Part shown: positions 1 to 9,564 of the stretch, piece by piece | Layout of the letters: every line of letters starts with the position of its first letter | Position numbering within the stretch: position 1 is the first letter of the stretch | Source: Aminobacter sp. J41 | Lineage (GTDB): Bacteria > Pseudomonadota > Alphaproteobacteria > Rhizobiales > Rhizobiaceae | Direction: 5' to 3' | DNA: 64,000 nt | NCBI RefSeq assembly: GCF_000526635.1 | Contig: NZ_JAGL01000006.1 | Span: 40,960 to 104,959 of the forward strand | Program-made: the position numbers and the translations under genes | The notes under the pieces: generated by a model | What the model saw: only the letters and a program-made list of their open reading frames with translations | What the model was told of the DNA's origin: nothing | Database searches by the model: none

Positions 1-92
1 GGAGGGGGCTGCCGGGGCTAAGCGGGACAAGATGAGACGCAGGTTGGCAGGACGCCCCCCGCTCAAAAGCTCTCTGAGTCTCCCGCTCCCCC

Positions 93-1343
93 TCAAATCC
101 CCCGCTGCGTGTACTTCCTCAACTCCTGCCGCGCGATCTGGCGGCGGTGCACCGCGTCAGGGCCGTCGACCAGCCGCAGCGTGCGCAAGTGCGTCCACAG
201 CCTTGCCAGTGGCGTGTCCTGAGAAATGCCCTGCGCACCGAACATCTGCACCGCCTCGTCGGCGACCTTCAGTGCCACTCGGGGTGCCACGACCTTGATC
301 TTGCTGATCCAGGGTGCTGCCGCCTTGCGGTCGCCCTGGTCCATCATCCACGCCGCCTTGAGGCAGAGCAGCCGCGCCATCTCGATCTCCATCCGGCACT
401 CGGCGATGACGTCGTAATTACCGCCGAGCTCGGCGAGCGGCTTGCCGAAGGCTTCGCGCCCCAGCGCCCGCTTACACATCAGTTCCAGCGCCATCTCGGC
501 CTGGCCGATAGCGCGCATGCAGTGGTGGATGCGACCGGGACCCAGCCGCCCCTGCGCAACCTCGAAGCCCCGGCCCTCGCCGAGGATCAGGTTCTCGGCC
601 GGCACGCGGACGTTCTCGAAGCGGATGTGCATGTGGCCGTGCGGCGCGTCATCGTCGCCATAGACCATCATCGCGCGCAGCTTGGTGATGCCGGGCGTGT
701 CGGCGGGCACCAGGATCATCGAATGCTGCTCGTGCTTCGACCGGTCGGGGTTCGGCGTATGCACCATGACAATGTAGATGGCGCAGCGCGGGTCCCCTGC
801 CCCGGATGACCACCACTTCTCACCGTTGAGGACGTAAGAGTCGCCGTCGCGCTCGCAGCGCATCGAAATGTTGGTGGCGTCCGACGAGGCAACGTCCGGC
901 TCGGTCATCAGGTAAGCCGAGCGGATCTTGCCCTCGAGCAGCGGCTCCAGCCAGCGCTTCTTGTGCTCATCGCTACAGTAGCGCTCAAGCACTTCCATGT
1001 TGCCGGTGTCCGGCGCGGAACAGTTGAAGACCTCGGCGCCGAGATGCGCCTTGCCCATTTCCTCGGCGAGATAGGCGTATTCGACCGTCGTCAAACCAAG
1101 ACCGCGCTCGGAGTCGGTCAGCCAGAAGTTCCAGAGGCCACGCTCGCGCGCCTTGGCCTTCAGCCCTTCCAGAATCTCCGTCTGCCGCGGCGTGTAGCTC
1201 CAGCGGTCGCCGTTTCGGCCCACCTCTGCGAGAAACTCGGCGTCAAGCGGCATGATTTCCTCGCGCACCATGCGCGCGACCTGTTCGTGGATCGGCTTCA
1301 GCCGTTCCGTCATGCCAAGGTTCATCTCAGCGCTTGCCGGCAT
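93..1343 (-). CDS. Acyl-CoA dehydrogenase, ACAD10/11-like
   Basis: FAD-dependent acyl-CoA dehydrogenase of 416 residues, full length for the family. The substrate/FAD segment MTEPDVASSDATN lies near residues 146-158, NGEKWWSSGAG near 173-183, and GRLGPGRIHHCMR near 265-277. These segments closely resemble, from memory, the dehydrogenase half of mammalian ACAD10/ACAD11, and DGPDAVH near the C terminus is also typical of that clade. The start is the ATG preceded by GGAGGAGGACATGA. It diverges from a MaoC hydratase and an APH-type kinase; in animals that kinase is fused to this dehydrogenase. By analogy the trio may act on 4-hydroxyacyl-CoA through a phosphorylated intermediate, but the substrate is inferred, not seen. 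Confidence 0.9.
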   Translation of the reverse strand: MPASAEMNLGMTERLKPIHEQVARMVREEIMPLDAEFLAEVGRNGDRWSYTPRQTEILEGLKAKARERGLWNFWLTDSERGLGLTTVEYAYLAEEMGKAHLGAEVFNCSAPDTGNMEVLERYCSDEHKKRWLEPLLEGKIRSAYLMTEPDVASSDATNISMRCERDGDSYVLNGEKWWSSGAGDPRCAIYIVMVHTPNPDRSKHEQHSMILVPADTPGITKLRAMMVYGDDDAPHGHMHIRFENVRVPAENLILGEGRGFEVAQGRLGPGRIHHCMRAIGQAEMALELMCKRALGREAFGKPLAELGGNYDVIAECRMEIEMARLLCLKAAWMMDQGDRKAAAPWISKIKVVAPRVALKVADEAVQMFGAQGISQDTPLARLWTHLRTLRLVDGPDAVHRRQIARQELRKYTQRGI

Positions 1344-1522
1344 TCATGTCCTCCTCCTCGGGTCCCTTGAGAGACATCCGCCGTCCATACTAGGCAAAGT
1401 TTCGCCAAACGCGACCGTATAACAGGAGGCCAGCACCGGATGACTTTGCGCGCACAACCCGGTAATTGTGCCATGCGCGGCCGCCCATCGGCTGCTTCGA
1501 GATTTCAGGGAATTAGCTTCGC

Positions 1523-2017
1523 ATGAACACTAGCAATCGCGAGCCCGTCACGCTTGAGGACGCGAAGAACGCGGTCGGACAGGAAATCGGCGTCTCGCCC
1601 TGGCGTGTCGTCTCGCAGGAAATGATCAACCAGTTCGCCGACGCGACCGACGACCATCAGTTCATCCACGTCGATCCGGAACGCGCCGCAAGCGAGACGC
1701 CGTTCGGCGGTACCATCGCGCACGGCTTCCTGACGCTCTCCCTGCTCTCGACGCTCGCCTACGAGACGATCCCGCCGATCGAGGGCGCCGGCATCGGCGT
1801 CAACTACGGCTTTGAATCGATCCGCTTCATGTCGCCGGTGAAATCCGGGGCGCGCATCCGCGCCCGCTTCAAGCTGGCCGAACTGATCGCCCGCCCATCG
1901 GGCTGGATGCATCTCAATTATGACGTTACCGTCGAGGTCGAGGGCTCGAAGAAGCCGGCGCTCACCGCGCGCTGGCTGACGCTCGCGGCCATGGACAAAA
2001 AGGAAGCGACTGCTTGA
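1523..2017 (+). CDS. MaoC/NodN-like acyl-CoA hydratase
   Basis: Hot-dog fold protein of 164 residues related to (R)-specific enoyl-CoA hydratases and rhizobial NodN. The hydratase motif [11 protein letters not shown] is at residues 43-53, giving the usual Asp (about 44) and His (about 49). It is followed by [14 protein letters not shown], the second conserved segment. The ATG has AGGGAA 12 bases upstream. Its stop overlaps the start of the kinase gene downstream, so the two are translationally coupled. It probably hydrates an enoyl-CoA in the same pathway as the divergent acyl-CoA dehydrogenase. The exact substrate cannot be read from the sequence. Confidence 0.88.
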   Translation: MNTSNREPVTLEDAKNAVGQEIGVSPWRVVSQEMINQFADATDDHQFIHVDPERAASETPFGGTIAHGFLTLSLLSTLAYETIPPIEGAGIGVNYGFESIRFMSPVKSGARIRARFKLAELIARPSGWMHLNYDVTVEVEGSKKPALTARWLTLAAMDKKEATA

Positions 2018-3042
2018 ACGATCCTAACGCGCTCGATCCCAAGACACTAGCGCCTTATCTCGAGGCGCATGTGGACGAGTTTCGGGCGCTTCGGTCGATC
2101 CGCAAGTTCGACACCGGCCAGTCCAATCCCACCTATCTGATCGAGGCCGAGAGCGGCCGCTACGTCCTGCGGGCCAAGCCCGCGGGCGAGCTTTTGAAAT
2201 CCGCGCACCAGGTCGACCGGGAATACCGGCTGATGAAGGCGCTGGAAGGAAGCCGTGTGCCGGTGCCGCGGATGTTCCACCTGTCCGACGAAGGCTCGCC
2301 TATCGGGCGCATGTTCTACGTCATGGAGTTCGTCGAGGGCCGCATCTTCTGGGACCCTGCCCTCCCCGAGCTCGGCAATGGCGAGCGCGCCGCCATCTAC
2401 GACGCGATGAACGAGGTGCTGGCGGCGCTGCACGACCTCGACTTCGAGGCGGTCGGACTCGGCGACTTCGGCAAGCCCGGCAGCTACTTTGCCCGCCAGC
2501 TCACGCGCTGGACCGGCCAGTACCGCGCGACCGAAACCCATGTCATCGACGACATGGACAAGCTGATCGCCTGGCTTGAGGAACAGCAGATCGAGGACGA
2601 CGGCCGCGTCTCGCTGGTCCATGGCGACTACCGCCTCGACAACATGATCTTCGTGCAGAACGAGCCGCGCGTCGCCGCCGTGCTCGACTGGGAGCTGTCG
2701 ACACTTGGCCATCCGTTCGCCGACATCGCTTATCAGTGCATGCAATGGCGGTTGCCGAACGAGTCGTCGTTCCGCGGCCTTGGTGGCATCGACCGCAAGG
2801 CGCTCGGCATCCCGAGCGAGGAGGAATATGTCGAGCGCTACTGCGCCCGTCGCGGCCTTGCCGGCATCGACAACTGGACCTTCTGCCTCGCCTTCTCCTT
2901 CTTCCGCCTCGCCGCTATCTGCCAGGGCGTCTACAAGCGCGCGCTCGATGGCAACGCGTCGAATCCGGAAAAGGCAAAGCGATATGGCGAGGCCGTCCCG
3001 CTCCTGGCACGGCTCGCGGTCGAGGCGATTAGCGAGGCCTGA
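2014..3042 (+). CDS. APH-family kinase, ACAD11/LvaA-like
   Basis: Aminoglycoside-phosphotransferase-fold kinase of 342 residues. The catalytic loop [11 protein letters not shown] is near residue 204 and the metal-binding [13 protein letters not shown] near 224. N-terminal GQSNPTYLI is typical of the acyl-CoA-dehydrogenase-associated subfamily, the bacterial counterpart of the N-terminal half of ACAD10/11, and of LvaA, which phosphorylates 4-hydroxyvaleryl-CoA in levulinate catabolism. The start is TTG, overlapping the TGA of the MaoC gene by three bases, so initiation by coupling is likely. It is more likely a hydroxyacyl-CoA kinase than an antibiotic-resistance enzyme because of its neighbours. 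Confidence 0.85.
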   Translation: MNDPNALDPKTLAPYLEAHVDEFRALRSIRKFDTGQSNPTYLIEAESGRYVLRAKPAGELLKSAHQVDREYRLMKALEGSRVPVPRMFHLSDEGSPIGRMFYVMEFVEGRIFWDPALPELGNGERAAIYDAMNEVLAALHDLDFEAVGLGDFGKPGSYFARQLTRWTGQYRATETHVIDDMDKLIAWLEEQQIEDDGRVSLVHGDYRLDNMIFVQNEPRVAAVLDWELSTLGHPFADIAYQCMQWRLPNESSFRGLGGIDRKALGIPSEEEYVERYCARRGLAGIDNWTFCLAFSFFRLAAICQGVYKRALDGNASNPEKAKRYGEAVPLLARLAVEAISEA

Positions 3043-3744
3043 TCAGGCGAGGGATTCGATCAGTCGCCGCAGCTCGCCGAGGTGGTCGATCTGCCGGTAG
3101 CGCGGGTGATGCTCCGGCGCCTCGATGTGCTCCAGCACCCAGGTCAGCTCGTGCGGGACGTAGACGCCCCAGCTACCTGCCTCGATGGCCGGCGCGACGT
3201 CGGACTTCAGCGAATTGCCGACCATCATCGCCCGCTCCGGCCCGTCACCGTAACGGTCGAATACGCGGTTGTAGGTCGCGGGCGTCTTGTCGCTGACGAT
3301 CTCGACGCCGTCGAAATAGTCGCCAAGGCCAGACTGCGCGAGCTTGCGCTCCTGGTCGAACAGGTCGCCCTTGGTGATCAGCACGAGCCGGAAATTACCT
3401 GCCAGCGCCTCCAGCGTCTCCTGCACATGCGGCAGCGTCTCGACCGGATAGCGCAGCATCTCGCGCCCAGCGGCGAGGATTTCAGCGATAATGGCTGCGG
3501 GCACCTTGCCCTCGGTGACCTCGACGGCCGTCTCGATCATCGAAAGCGTAAACCCCTTGATGCCGAAGCCGTAGTGGCCAAGGTTGCGCTTCTCGGCGGC
3601 AAGCAGGCGGTCATGCAGGTGCGTGGGTTCGGCGAAGTCGGCAAGCAGCTCCGCAAACCGTTCCTGCGTCAGCTTGAAGAACTGCTCGTTCTGCCAGAGC
3701 GTGTCGTCGGCGTCGAAGCCGATGGTCGTGAGGCCAGTCTTCAT
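3043..3744 (-). CDS. HAD-superfamily hydrolase
   Basis: HAD-like phosphatase of 233 residues. Motif I GFDADDTLW gives the nucleophile Asp11 and acid/base Asp13; motif II is LITKGD; motif IV is GNSLKSDVAPAIEAG. An alpha-helical cap lies between motifs I and II, as in subfamily I. I chose the ATG at 3744, which begins MKTGLTTIGF, because the longer frame would run into the sarcosine oxidase terminator. It is convergent with the kinase gene, their stops nearly touching. It probably dephosphorylates a small metabolite; the substrate is unknown. It may serve the neighbouring kinase pathway, but nothing in the sequence proves that. Confidence 0.85.
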   Translation of the reverse strand: MKTGLTTIGFDADDTLWQNEQFFKLTQERFAELLADFAEPTHLHDRLLAAEKRNLGHYGFGIKGFTLSMIETAVEVTEGKVPAAIIAEILAAGREMLRYPVETLPHVQETLEALAGNFRLVLITKGDLFDQERKLAQSGLGDYFDGVEIVSDKTPATYNRVFDRYGDGPERAMMVGNSLKSDVAPAIEAGSWGVYVPHELTWVLEHIEAPEHHPRYRQIDHLGELRRLIESLA

Positions 3745-3764
3745 AGTGTGCTTCCGGCCGCAAG

Positions 3765-3808
3765 AAAAAAGCGGCAGTGTCTTCATCGGGCGAAGACACT
3801 ACCGCTTT
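3765..3808 (-). terminator. Intrinsic terminator of the sox operon
   Basis: A near-perfect 15-bp inverted repeat (one G-U pair) with a 7-base loop, followed on the minus strand by a run of six T (3765-3770). It begins 22 bases after the soxG stop and ends before the HAD start codon, so it separates the two transcripts. Confidence 0.88.
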
Positions 3809-3830
3809 GACTGCAAGCTGAAAACCGTCC

Positions 3831-4382
3831 TCAGATCAGCGGATCGCGCGAGGCTTCCTCGAGGAAGGTGAAGACGTAGTCGGAGAAGGAGCGCCAGCAT
3901 TCGACGCGGAACTCGCGCTCGCCGGTGCGCAAAAGGACGATCTCGCTCTTGCCGAGGATGGTACGGCAGCAGGTGCCGACCGGGAACTCCGGCAGGTAGA
4001 GATCCTGCGGGCAGCCGGCGGAAATCGTCGCCTCCGCGCCCTCACCCGAGACGATGATCCCGACATTGCGGTGAGAGACATCAACCGCCGAGTGGAACGC
4101 CTCGACACCCTTCAGCGCGCCGGCAAGGTCGACCCCGTCTGCGTCGATCACCAGCCACTCATCCGGGCCGATGCAGAGCACGGAGCGTGTTCCGGAGGTG
4201 GCGGAGGTACGAACCTTCGTCGGCAGTTCGGTCCCGAGCGCGGCGGAGACGGCCGCAACGTTTTCGGCCGGTACGCGCAACACCAGGCGCGAGGCGGGTG
4301 CTGCGGGGGTGACGCTGACCCAGGGACGCTTCACGGAGCGGCCGTCGAGTGCTGTTCTGCGCAGTGCGATCTGGTCAGCCAT
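3831..4382 (-). CDS. soxG: Sarcosine oxidase, gamma subunit
   Basis: Smallest folate-side subunit of heterotetrameric sarcosine oxidase, 183 residues. It carries the family pattern of a short N-terminal basic segment, then RLVLRVPAEN, CIGPDEWLVID and DVSHRNVGIIVSGEGA, ending in the ECWRSF segment. It has no catalytic residues of its own and packs against the alpha subunit near the tetrahydrofolate site. Its start overlaps the soxA stop by eight bases, so translation is coupled. It is the last gene of soxBDAG, followed by the terminator at 3765-3808. Confidence 0.93.
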   Translation of the reverse strand: MADQIALRRTALDGRSVKRPWVSVTPAAPASRLVLRVPAENVAAVSAALGTELPTKVRTSATSGTRSVLCIGPDEWLVIDADGVDLAGALKGVEAFHSAVDVSHRNVGIIVSGEGAEATISAGCPQDLYLPEFPVGTCCRTILGKSEIVLLRTGEREFRVECWRSFSDYVFTFLEEASRDPLI

Positions 4383-7362
4383 TGAGGCGCTCCCCCTTCT
4401 CGTCGAAGAAGATTGTTCCGGTCACTTCCACCTCGATCGTCTTGTCCGGCATCGGCACGTAGAGCGTCTGGCCGATACGGTCCCTGCCGCCCTCGACGAG
4501 CGCCAGCGCGATCGAATGGCCGCAATTTGCCGACCAGTAGGCCGACGTCACATGGCCGACCATCTTCATCGGCACCGGCTGGTTGGGGTCGGCGACGATC
4601 TGCGCGCCTTCTTCCAGCACGATGCTCGGGTTCTTCGTCTTGAGGCCGACGAGCTGCTTGCGGCCCGGCCTGACGAGGTCAGGCCGCTTCATGCCGCGAA
4701 TGCCGACGAAGTCCTTCTTCGCCTTGCCCACGGCCCAGCTGAGGGCGGCGTCGTCAGGCGTGACGGTACCATCGGTGTCCTGGCCGACGATGATGTAGCC
4801 CTTCTCGGCGCGCAGCACGTGCATGGTCTCGGTGCCGTAGGCGCAGGCGCCGTGCTTCTGGCCCTCGGCCCAGACGGCTTCCCACACCGCGCGGCCGTAA
4901 TCGGCCGGCACGTTGATCTCGAAGCCGCGCTCGCCGGTGAACGACATGCGGAACAGGCGGGTCGGCACGCCGCAGATCTTGCCCTCGCGGACAGACATGT
5001 GCGGCATTGCCTCGTCCGAGATGTCGATGCCCTCGACGAGTGGCGCGATGATGTCGCGCGACTTCGGCCCCTGCACGGCGATGACTGCCCACTGCTCCGA
5101 GATCGATGTCAGGTACACATTGAGATGCGGGAACTCGGTCTGGAGGTAGTCTTCCATGTGGTGCAGCACGCGGGCCGCGCCGCCGGTCGTCGTAGTGACG
5201 TGGAAGCGGTCTTGCGACAGACGGCCGACGACGCCGTCGTCATAGATGAAGCCGTCCTCGCGCAGCATGATGCCATAGCGGCAGCGGCCGGGTTCGAGCT
5301 TCTGCCACGGATTAGTGTAGAGCAGCTCCATGAACGCGGCGGCATCCGGGCCCACGACCTCGATCTTGCCGAGGGTCGAGGCATCAAAAATGCCGGCGGT
5401 CTTGCGGACGGTCTGGCACTCGCGGTTGACCGCGGCGTGCATGTCCTCGCCCGCCTTCGGGAAGTACCAGGCGCGCTTCCACTGGCCGACGTCTTCGAAC
5501 ACGGCGCCATGCTCTTCCGCCCACGAATGCATCGCGGTGCGGCGGGTCGGGTCGAACAGCTTGCCGCGCGCGTGGCCGGCGATCGCGCCGAAGGTGACCG
5601 GCGTGTAGGGCTGACGGAACGTCGTCAGGCCGACCTGCGGCAGCGGCTTGCCGAGCAGCTCGGCGGCAATCGCAAGGCCGTGCATGTTCGACGTCTTGCC
5701 CTGATCGGTCGCCATGCCGTTGGTGGTGAAGCGCTTGACGTGCTCGATCGAGTGCATGCCTTCACGCACCGCCTGCGCAATGTCCTTAGCCGTCACGTCG
5801 TTCTGGAAGTCGACGAACGCCTTCTTGTCCTCGACGCCCTGTGGAACGCCCAGCATGCCGCCGGTCCAGCTCTCCGATGCACTCGCCTGCGGCGTGGCTG
5901 CAGCCGCCCCCCCTTCGACGCCGGCAGCGCGCGCGGCCGAAAGACCCGCGCTGCTCGCTTCGGCGAGTACGGCAGCAAGATCATCCGTGCCGTTGCAGGC
6001 GCCGACGCTGGCGCAGGCCTGCACGTAGGTGCCCGGCAGGAAGCGCTGGGTCGCCTCGTCATAGGCGAGCTTGCCGCGCGACTGCGAGAACATGTGCACC
6101 GAAGGCGTCCAGCCGGCGGAGGTAAGCAGCGCGTCGACGCCAATCGTCTGCGTCGGGCCGCCAGCCTTCGGCTTGACGATCATGCCGGTGATGCGCAGGC
6201 GACCGGTGGAGCCGGCAACGACATGGCCGGTCTTGATCGTGATGCCGAGCGAACGCGCCTCGTCGATGATCGCGCTTTGCGGATTGTCGCGCACGTCGAT
6301 GATCGCCGCGACGTTAACGCCAGCCTTCTTGAGGTCGACGGCCGCGTAGTAGGCCGAGTCGTTCGACGTGTAGATGCCGACGTTGCGGCCAACGGCGACG
6401 CCGTAGTGATTGAGGTAGGTGCGGCCGGCCGAAGCCAGCATGATGCCCGGGCGGTCATTATCCGGGAAGACCATGTGCCGCTCGATCGAGCCGGTCGCCA
6501 GCACGACCTGCTTGGCGCGAACCTGCCACAGGCGCTCGCGCGGCAGCTCGGGAAGCGGGCCCGGCAGGTGCTCGGTAACGCGCTCGACCAGCGCAACCAT
6601 GTTCTGGGCGTGGTAGCCGAACGCGGTGGTGCGGGTCAGCACGCGGACATTGTCCATGGCAGCGAGGCGGTTGGCGACATCCTGCGCCCAAGCCCAGCCA
6701 TCCTTGCCGTCGATCTTCGTGCCGGTCTCTGCTTTCAGCGTGCCGCCGACGGTTGCCTGCTCGTCGACGATGATGACGCGTGCGCCGGTTTCGGCCGCCG
6801 AAAGTGCCGCGGCCAGGCCAGCAACACCGCCGCCGATGACCAGCACATCGCAATGCTCATAGCGCGCGGCGTAGTGGTCCGGGTCGGCCTTGTCCGGCGC
6901 AACGCCGAGACCGGCCGCCGAACGGATGAACGGCTCGTAGAGATGCTTCCACGCAGCCTTCGGCCACATGAAGGTCTTGTAGTAGAAGCCGGCCGAGAAG
7001 AACGGCGAACCGAGATTGTTGACCGCGCCAATGTCGAAGCTCAGCGACGGCCAGCGGTTCTGCGAAACCGCCTGCAGCCCGTCATAGAGCTCCTGCACGG
7101 TTGCGCGGATGTTCGGCGTCTTGCGCGCGGCATCACGTTCGATACCGACGAGCGCATTCGGCTCCTCGACGCCGGCGGACAGGAAGCCGCGCGGACGGTG
7201 ATACTTGAATGAGCGGCCGACGAGGTGAACGCCGTTGGCCAGCAGCGCCGAGGCGAGCGTGTCGCCTTGCAGCCCGGCATAGGACTTTCCATCGAAGGTG
7301 AAGCGCGCAACGGCGGCCGAACCAAGCCTTCCCTTCCCCGCAATACGAAATGGCGCGGTCAT
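4375..7362 (-). CDS. soxA: Sarcosine oxidase, alpha subunit
   Basis: Large subunit of 995 residues, the normal length. An N-terminal ferredoxin-like domain is followed by a dinucleotide-binding motif VIGGGVAGLAAALSAA near residues 175-190, a second dinucleotide region VVLATGSIERHMVFP, and a C-terminal GcvT-like tetrahydrofolate-binding domain (FDPTRRTAMH onward). The enzyme oxidatively demethylates sarcosine to glycine, with the methyl group passing to tetrahydrofolate as 5,10-methylene-THF and O2 reduced to H2O2. The start overlaps the soxD stop as ATGA. Cytoplasmic. Confidence 0.96.
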   Translation of the reverse strand: MTAPFRIAGKGRLGSAAVARFTFDGKSYAGLQGDTLASALLANGVHLVGRSFKYHRPRGFLSAGVEEPNALVGIERDAARKTPNIRATVQELYDGLQAVSQNRWPSLSFDIGAVNNLGSPFFSAGFYYKTFMWPKAAWKHLYEPFIRSAAGLGVAPDKADPDHYAARYEHCDVLVIGGGVAGLAAALSAAETGARVIIVDEQATVGGTLKAETGTKIDGKDGWAWAQDVANRLAAMDNVRVLTRTTAFGYHAQNMVALVERVTEHLPGPLPELPRERLWQVRAKQVVLATGSIERHMVFPDNDRPGIMLASAGRTYLNHYGVAVGRNVGIYTSNDSAYYAAVDLKKAGVNVAAIIDVRDNPQSAIIDEARSLGITIKTGHVVAGSTGRLRITGMIVKPKAGGPTQTIGVDALLTSAGWTPSVHMFSQSRGKLAYDEATQRFLPGTYVQACASVGACNGTDDLAAVLAEASSAGLSAARAAGVEGGAAAATPQASASESWTGGMLGVPQGVEDKKAFVDFQNDVTAKDIAQAVREGMHSIEHVKRFTTNGMATDQGKTSNMHGLAIAAELLGKPLPQVGLTTFRQPYTPVTFGAIAGHARGKLFDPTRRTAMHSWAEEHGAVFEDVGQWKRAWYFPKAGEDMHAAVNRECQTVRKTAGIFDASTLGKIEVVGPDAAAFMELLYTNPWQKLEPGRCRYGIMLREDGFIYDDGVVGRLSQDRFHVTTTTGGAARVLHHMEDYLQTEFPHLNVYLTSISEQWAVIAVQGPKSRDIIAPLVEGIDISDEAMPHMSVREGKICGVPTRLFRMSFTGERGFEINVPADYGRAVWEAVWAEGQKHGACAYGTETMHVLRAEKGYIIVGQDTDGTVTPDDAALSWAVGKAKKDFVGIRGMKRPDLVRPGRKQLVGLKTKNPSIVLEEGAQIVADPNQPVPMKMVGHVTSAYWSANCGHSIALALVEGGRDRIGQTLYVPMPDKTIEVEVTGTIFFDEKGERLNG

Positions 7363-7649
7363 GCACTTTCTCCCAATGCCGGCTTCGGCTCGCCAGCCTT
7401 GTATGTCGTCAGAAACTTGTCGCTGACCGTGTCACGGGCGGCGTTGAAGAAGCGGCCGCAGCCGTGGACGTGACGCCAGCGCTCGAAGACGATGCCCTTC
7501 GGGTTCTGGCGCAGGAAGAAGTAGGCCTCGAACTCTTCGTCGCTTATCTCGGTGATATTCGACGGACGAACGAGATGCGCCTCGCCGGCGTGTCGAAACT
7601 CGACCTCCGGCAGGTCCTTCTCGCAATAGGGACAGCGAATGAGAAGCAT
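7359..7649 (-). CDS. soxD: Sarcosine oxidase, delta subunit
   Basis: Zinc-binding subunit of 96 residues. Cys6 and Cys9 (CPYC) with His59, His61 and Cys63 (HVHGC) supply the expected zinc ligands. The ATG has GGAAGAACC immediately upstream. It lies 66 bases after soxB, with a small GC hairpin (CCGGA/TCCGG) in that gap, and overlaps soxA by four bases. It completes the alpha-beta-gamma-delta set of the oxidase. Confidence 0.95.
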   Translation of the reverse strand: MLLIRCPYCEKDLPEVEFRHAGEAHLVRPSNITEISDEEFEAYFFLRQNPKGIVFERWRHVHGCGRFFNAARDTVSDKFLTTYKAGEPKPALGESA

Positions 7650-7715
7650 GGTTCTTCCTGTCTTGTCTCTCGACCGGACCTCAGCGATCCGGAAAACTGA
7701 TGCGCGACGCGCGAA

Positions 7716-8969
7716 TTAGTGGGCCACGGCAGCCGCTGCGGCTTCGTCGATCAGACGGCCGGTGCGGAAGCGGTCCAGCGAGAAGCCGGCGTTGATCGGA
7801 TGCGGCTCGTCGCGAGCGATGGTGTGGGCGAAGACGTTGCCCGAACCCGGCGTCGCCTTGAAGCCGCCCGTACCCCAGCCGCAGTTGACGTAGAGGCCTG
7901 GAACCGGCGTCTTCGAAAGGATCGGCGAGCGGTCGGGCGTGACGTCGACGATGCCGCCCCACGAACGCAGCATCTTCATGCGCGTGAACATCGGGAACAT
8001 TTCGCAGATCGCGTCGAGCGTGTGCTCGAGGATGTGAAGGCCGCCGGTCTGCGAGTACGAGGTGTACTGATCGGTGCCGGCGCCGATGACGAGCTCGCCC
8101 TTGTCCGACTGCGAGATGTAGGCGTGCACCGTGTTCGACATGACGACGCACGGGAACACCGGCTTGACGGGCTCCGAGACGAGCGCCTGCAGCGGGTAGC
8201 TCTCGAGCGGCACGCGCACCCCCGCCATCTGCATGATGACCGAGGTGTGTCCGGCAGCGACGACGCCGATCTTCTTTGCCTTGATGAACCCGCGGGTCGT
8301 CTCGACACCCTCGACATGACCTGCCGGCGCGCGGCGGATGCCGGTCACCTCGCAGTTCTGGATGATGTCGACACCACGGGCCGAAGCCGCACGGGCATAG
8401 CCCCACGCAACCGCGTCGTGACGGGCCGTGCCGCCGCGGCGCTGCAGGGCAGCACCGAGGACCGGATAGCGCGCGTTCTTGTCGATGTTGAGCGGCGGGC
8501 AGAATTCCTTGGCCTGCTCCGGGGTCAGCCACTCATTGTCAACGCCGTTGAGACGGTTGGCGTGGATGTGGCGCTTGAAGACCTGAACATCATGGATGTT
8601 GTGCGCGAGCATCATCACCCCGCGCGGGGAGTACATGACGTTGTAGTTCAGCTCCTGGGAGAGGTTCTCCCACAGCTTCACGGCGTGGTCGTAGATCCCG
8701 GCCGATTCGTCGTAGAGGTAGTTGGAGCGGATGATGGTCGTGTTGCGGCCGGTGTTGCCGCCGCCAAGCCAGCCCTTCTCGACCACCGCTACGTTGGTGA
8801 TTCCATGCTCGGAAGCGAGGTAATAGGCCGTCGCAAGGCCATGGCCGCCGGCGCCGATGATGACGACGTCATATTCGGCCTTCGGTTCGGGCGACCGCCA
8901 CTGCTGTTCCCACCCCTTGTGGCCGCGAAACGCCTCCCTGGCGATGGCGAAGGCGGAGTATTTGCGCAT
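7716..8969 (-). CDS. soxB: Sarcosine oxidase, beta subunit
   Basis: Flavoprotein of 417 residues that holds the site of sarcosine oxidation. The FAD-binding motif [17 protein letters not shown] is at residues 37-53, and [16 protein letters not shown] follows near 69-84. The segment ARHDAVAWG around residue 184 contains the histidine at about the place where the family carries its covalent FMN; this assignment is by analogy. It is the first gene of soxBDAG, and its upstream region contains direct repeats and a long inverted repeat (separate entry). Only a weak GGGACC precedes the ATG. Confidence 0.95.
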   Translation of the reverse strand: MRKYSAFAIAREAFRGHKGWEQQWRSPEPKAEYDVVIIGAGGHGLATAYYLASEHGITNVAVVEKGWLGGGNTGRNTTIIRSNYLYDESAGIYDHAVKLWENLSQELNYNVMYSPRGVMMLAHNIHDVQVFKRHIHANRLNGVDNEWLTPEQAKEFCPPLNIDKNARYPVLGAALQRRGGTARHDAVAWGYARAASARGVDIIQNCEVTGIRRAPAGHVEGVETTRGFIKAKKIGVVAAGHTSVIMQMAGVRVPLESYPLQALVSEPVKPVFPCVVMSNTVHAYISQSDKGELVIGAGTDQYTSYSQTGGLHILEHTLDAICEMFPMFTRMKMLRSWGGIVDVTPDRSPILSKTPVPGLYVNCGWGTGGFKATPGSGNVFAHTIARDEPHPINAGFSLDRFRTGRLIDEAAAAAVAH

Positions 8970-9032
8970 GTAAGGTTGGTCCCGGTTCGATGATGGAAGC
9001 TGGCCTTTTCGGCAATCGGCGTATCACTAACC

Positions 9033-9088
9033 AAACGGCACGTCGCTTCCTGTATCGTTTGCGACCAACAGTGCCGTTTTGCGCCAAC
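9033..9088. promoter_or_regulatory. Inverted and direct repeats upstream of soxB
   Basis: The 324-base gap between soxB and rpsU holds two structures. A 9-bp perfect inverted repeat (9033-9041 with 9071-9079) encloses a second 5-bp repeat (9042-9046 with 9061-9065), which would fold in the sox leader RNA. A direct repeat TTTGCG(A)CCAAC starts at 9058 and again at 9078, exactly 20 bp apart, about 90-120 bp before the soxB start. Direct repeats on one helix face are typical of AraC-family activators such as those known for sarcosine genes. The rest of the gap shows nothing further except the likely rpsU promoter. Confidence 0.5.
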
Positions 9089-9293
9089 GCCGACTGACGC
9101 TGCGGTAATGATGTGGAAATCGAACTGCAACAAGATATTGAGACGACGCAGCGCGAACCTCTCGACAATGACTGTGGGGTCTGCTATGAGCCGCGCCAAT
9201 TCGTGGTGCGATTGCTGCGGGGCCGTTAAGGTATTGCGCCGCCGTACCTAGAAAACTTATTGCGTCACAACCAAACGGAAGACAGGAACGCAC

Positions 9294-9524
9294 GTGCAGG
9301 TACTCGTCCGCGACAACAATGTTGACCAGGCGCTTCGCGCACTCAAGAAGAAGATGCAGCGTGAAGGCATTTTCCGCGAAATGAAGATGCGCGGTCATTA
9401 CGAGAAGCCTTCGGTCAAGCGCGCACGTGAGAAGGCAGAGGCTGTTCGCCGCGCCCGCAAGCTGGCTCGCAAGCGCGCACAGCGCGAGGGCCTGATCGGC
9501 GGCCGCGCGGGTGCTGCTCGCTAA
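9294..9524 (+). CDS. rpsU: 30S ribosomal protein S21
   Basis: Basic protein of 76 residues with the S21 core [18 protein letters not shown] at the N terminus, then [11 protein letters not shown] and a highly charged tail rich in Arg/Lys/Ala, as usual in Rhizobiales. It binds the 3' domain of 16S rRNA in the small subunit and aids initiation. The start is GTG with AGGAAC seven bases upstream. It is monocistronic: a terminator follows at 9565. Confidence 0.96.
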   Translation: MQVLVRDNNVDQALRALKKKMQREGIFREMKMRGHYEKPSVKRAREKAEAVRRARKLARKRAQREGLIGGRAGAAR

Positions 9525-9564
9525 AAAGCGCCTAGTTTTCGTCCTTTTCCGACGATAGTGAATG

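Noticed and set aside
1-92. GAGGGGGC and GCTCCCCCTC near the window start, looking like ends of an inverted repeat
   Set aside because: The arms are imperfect and the element may be cut by the window edge. I see no gene or reliable signal in these 92 bases.
4171-7212. A 1013-codon open frame on the plus strand
   Set aside because: It lies opposite soxA, whose product is clearly recognisable. Long antisense frames are expected in GC-rich codon-biased DNA, and the translation is a low-complexity Arg/Ala/Val/Asp mix.
9029-9278. Decamer AACCAAACGG at 9029-9038 and 9269-9278 in the soxB-rpsU gap
   Set aside because: Two copies of a 10-mer 240 bases apart, with no shared position relative to either gene. 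Chance cannot be excluded.
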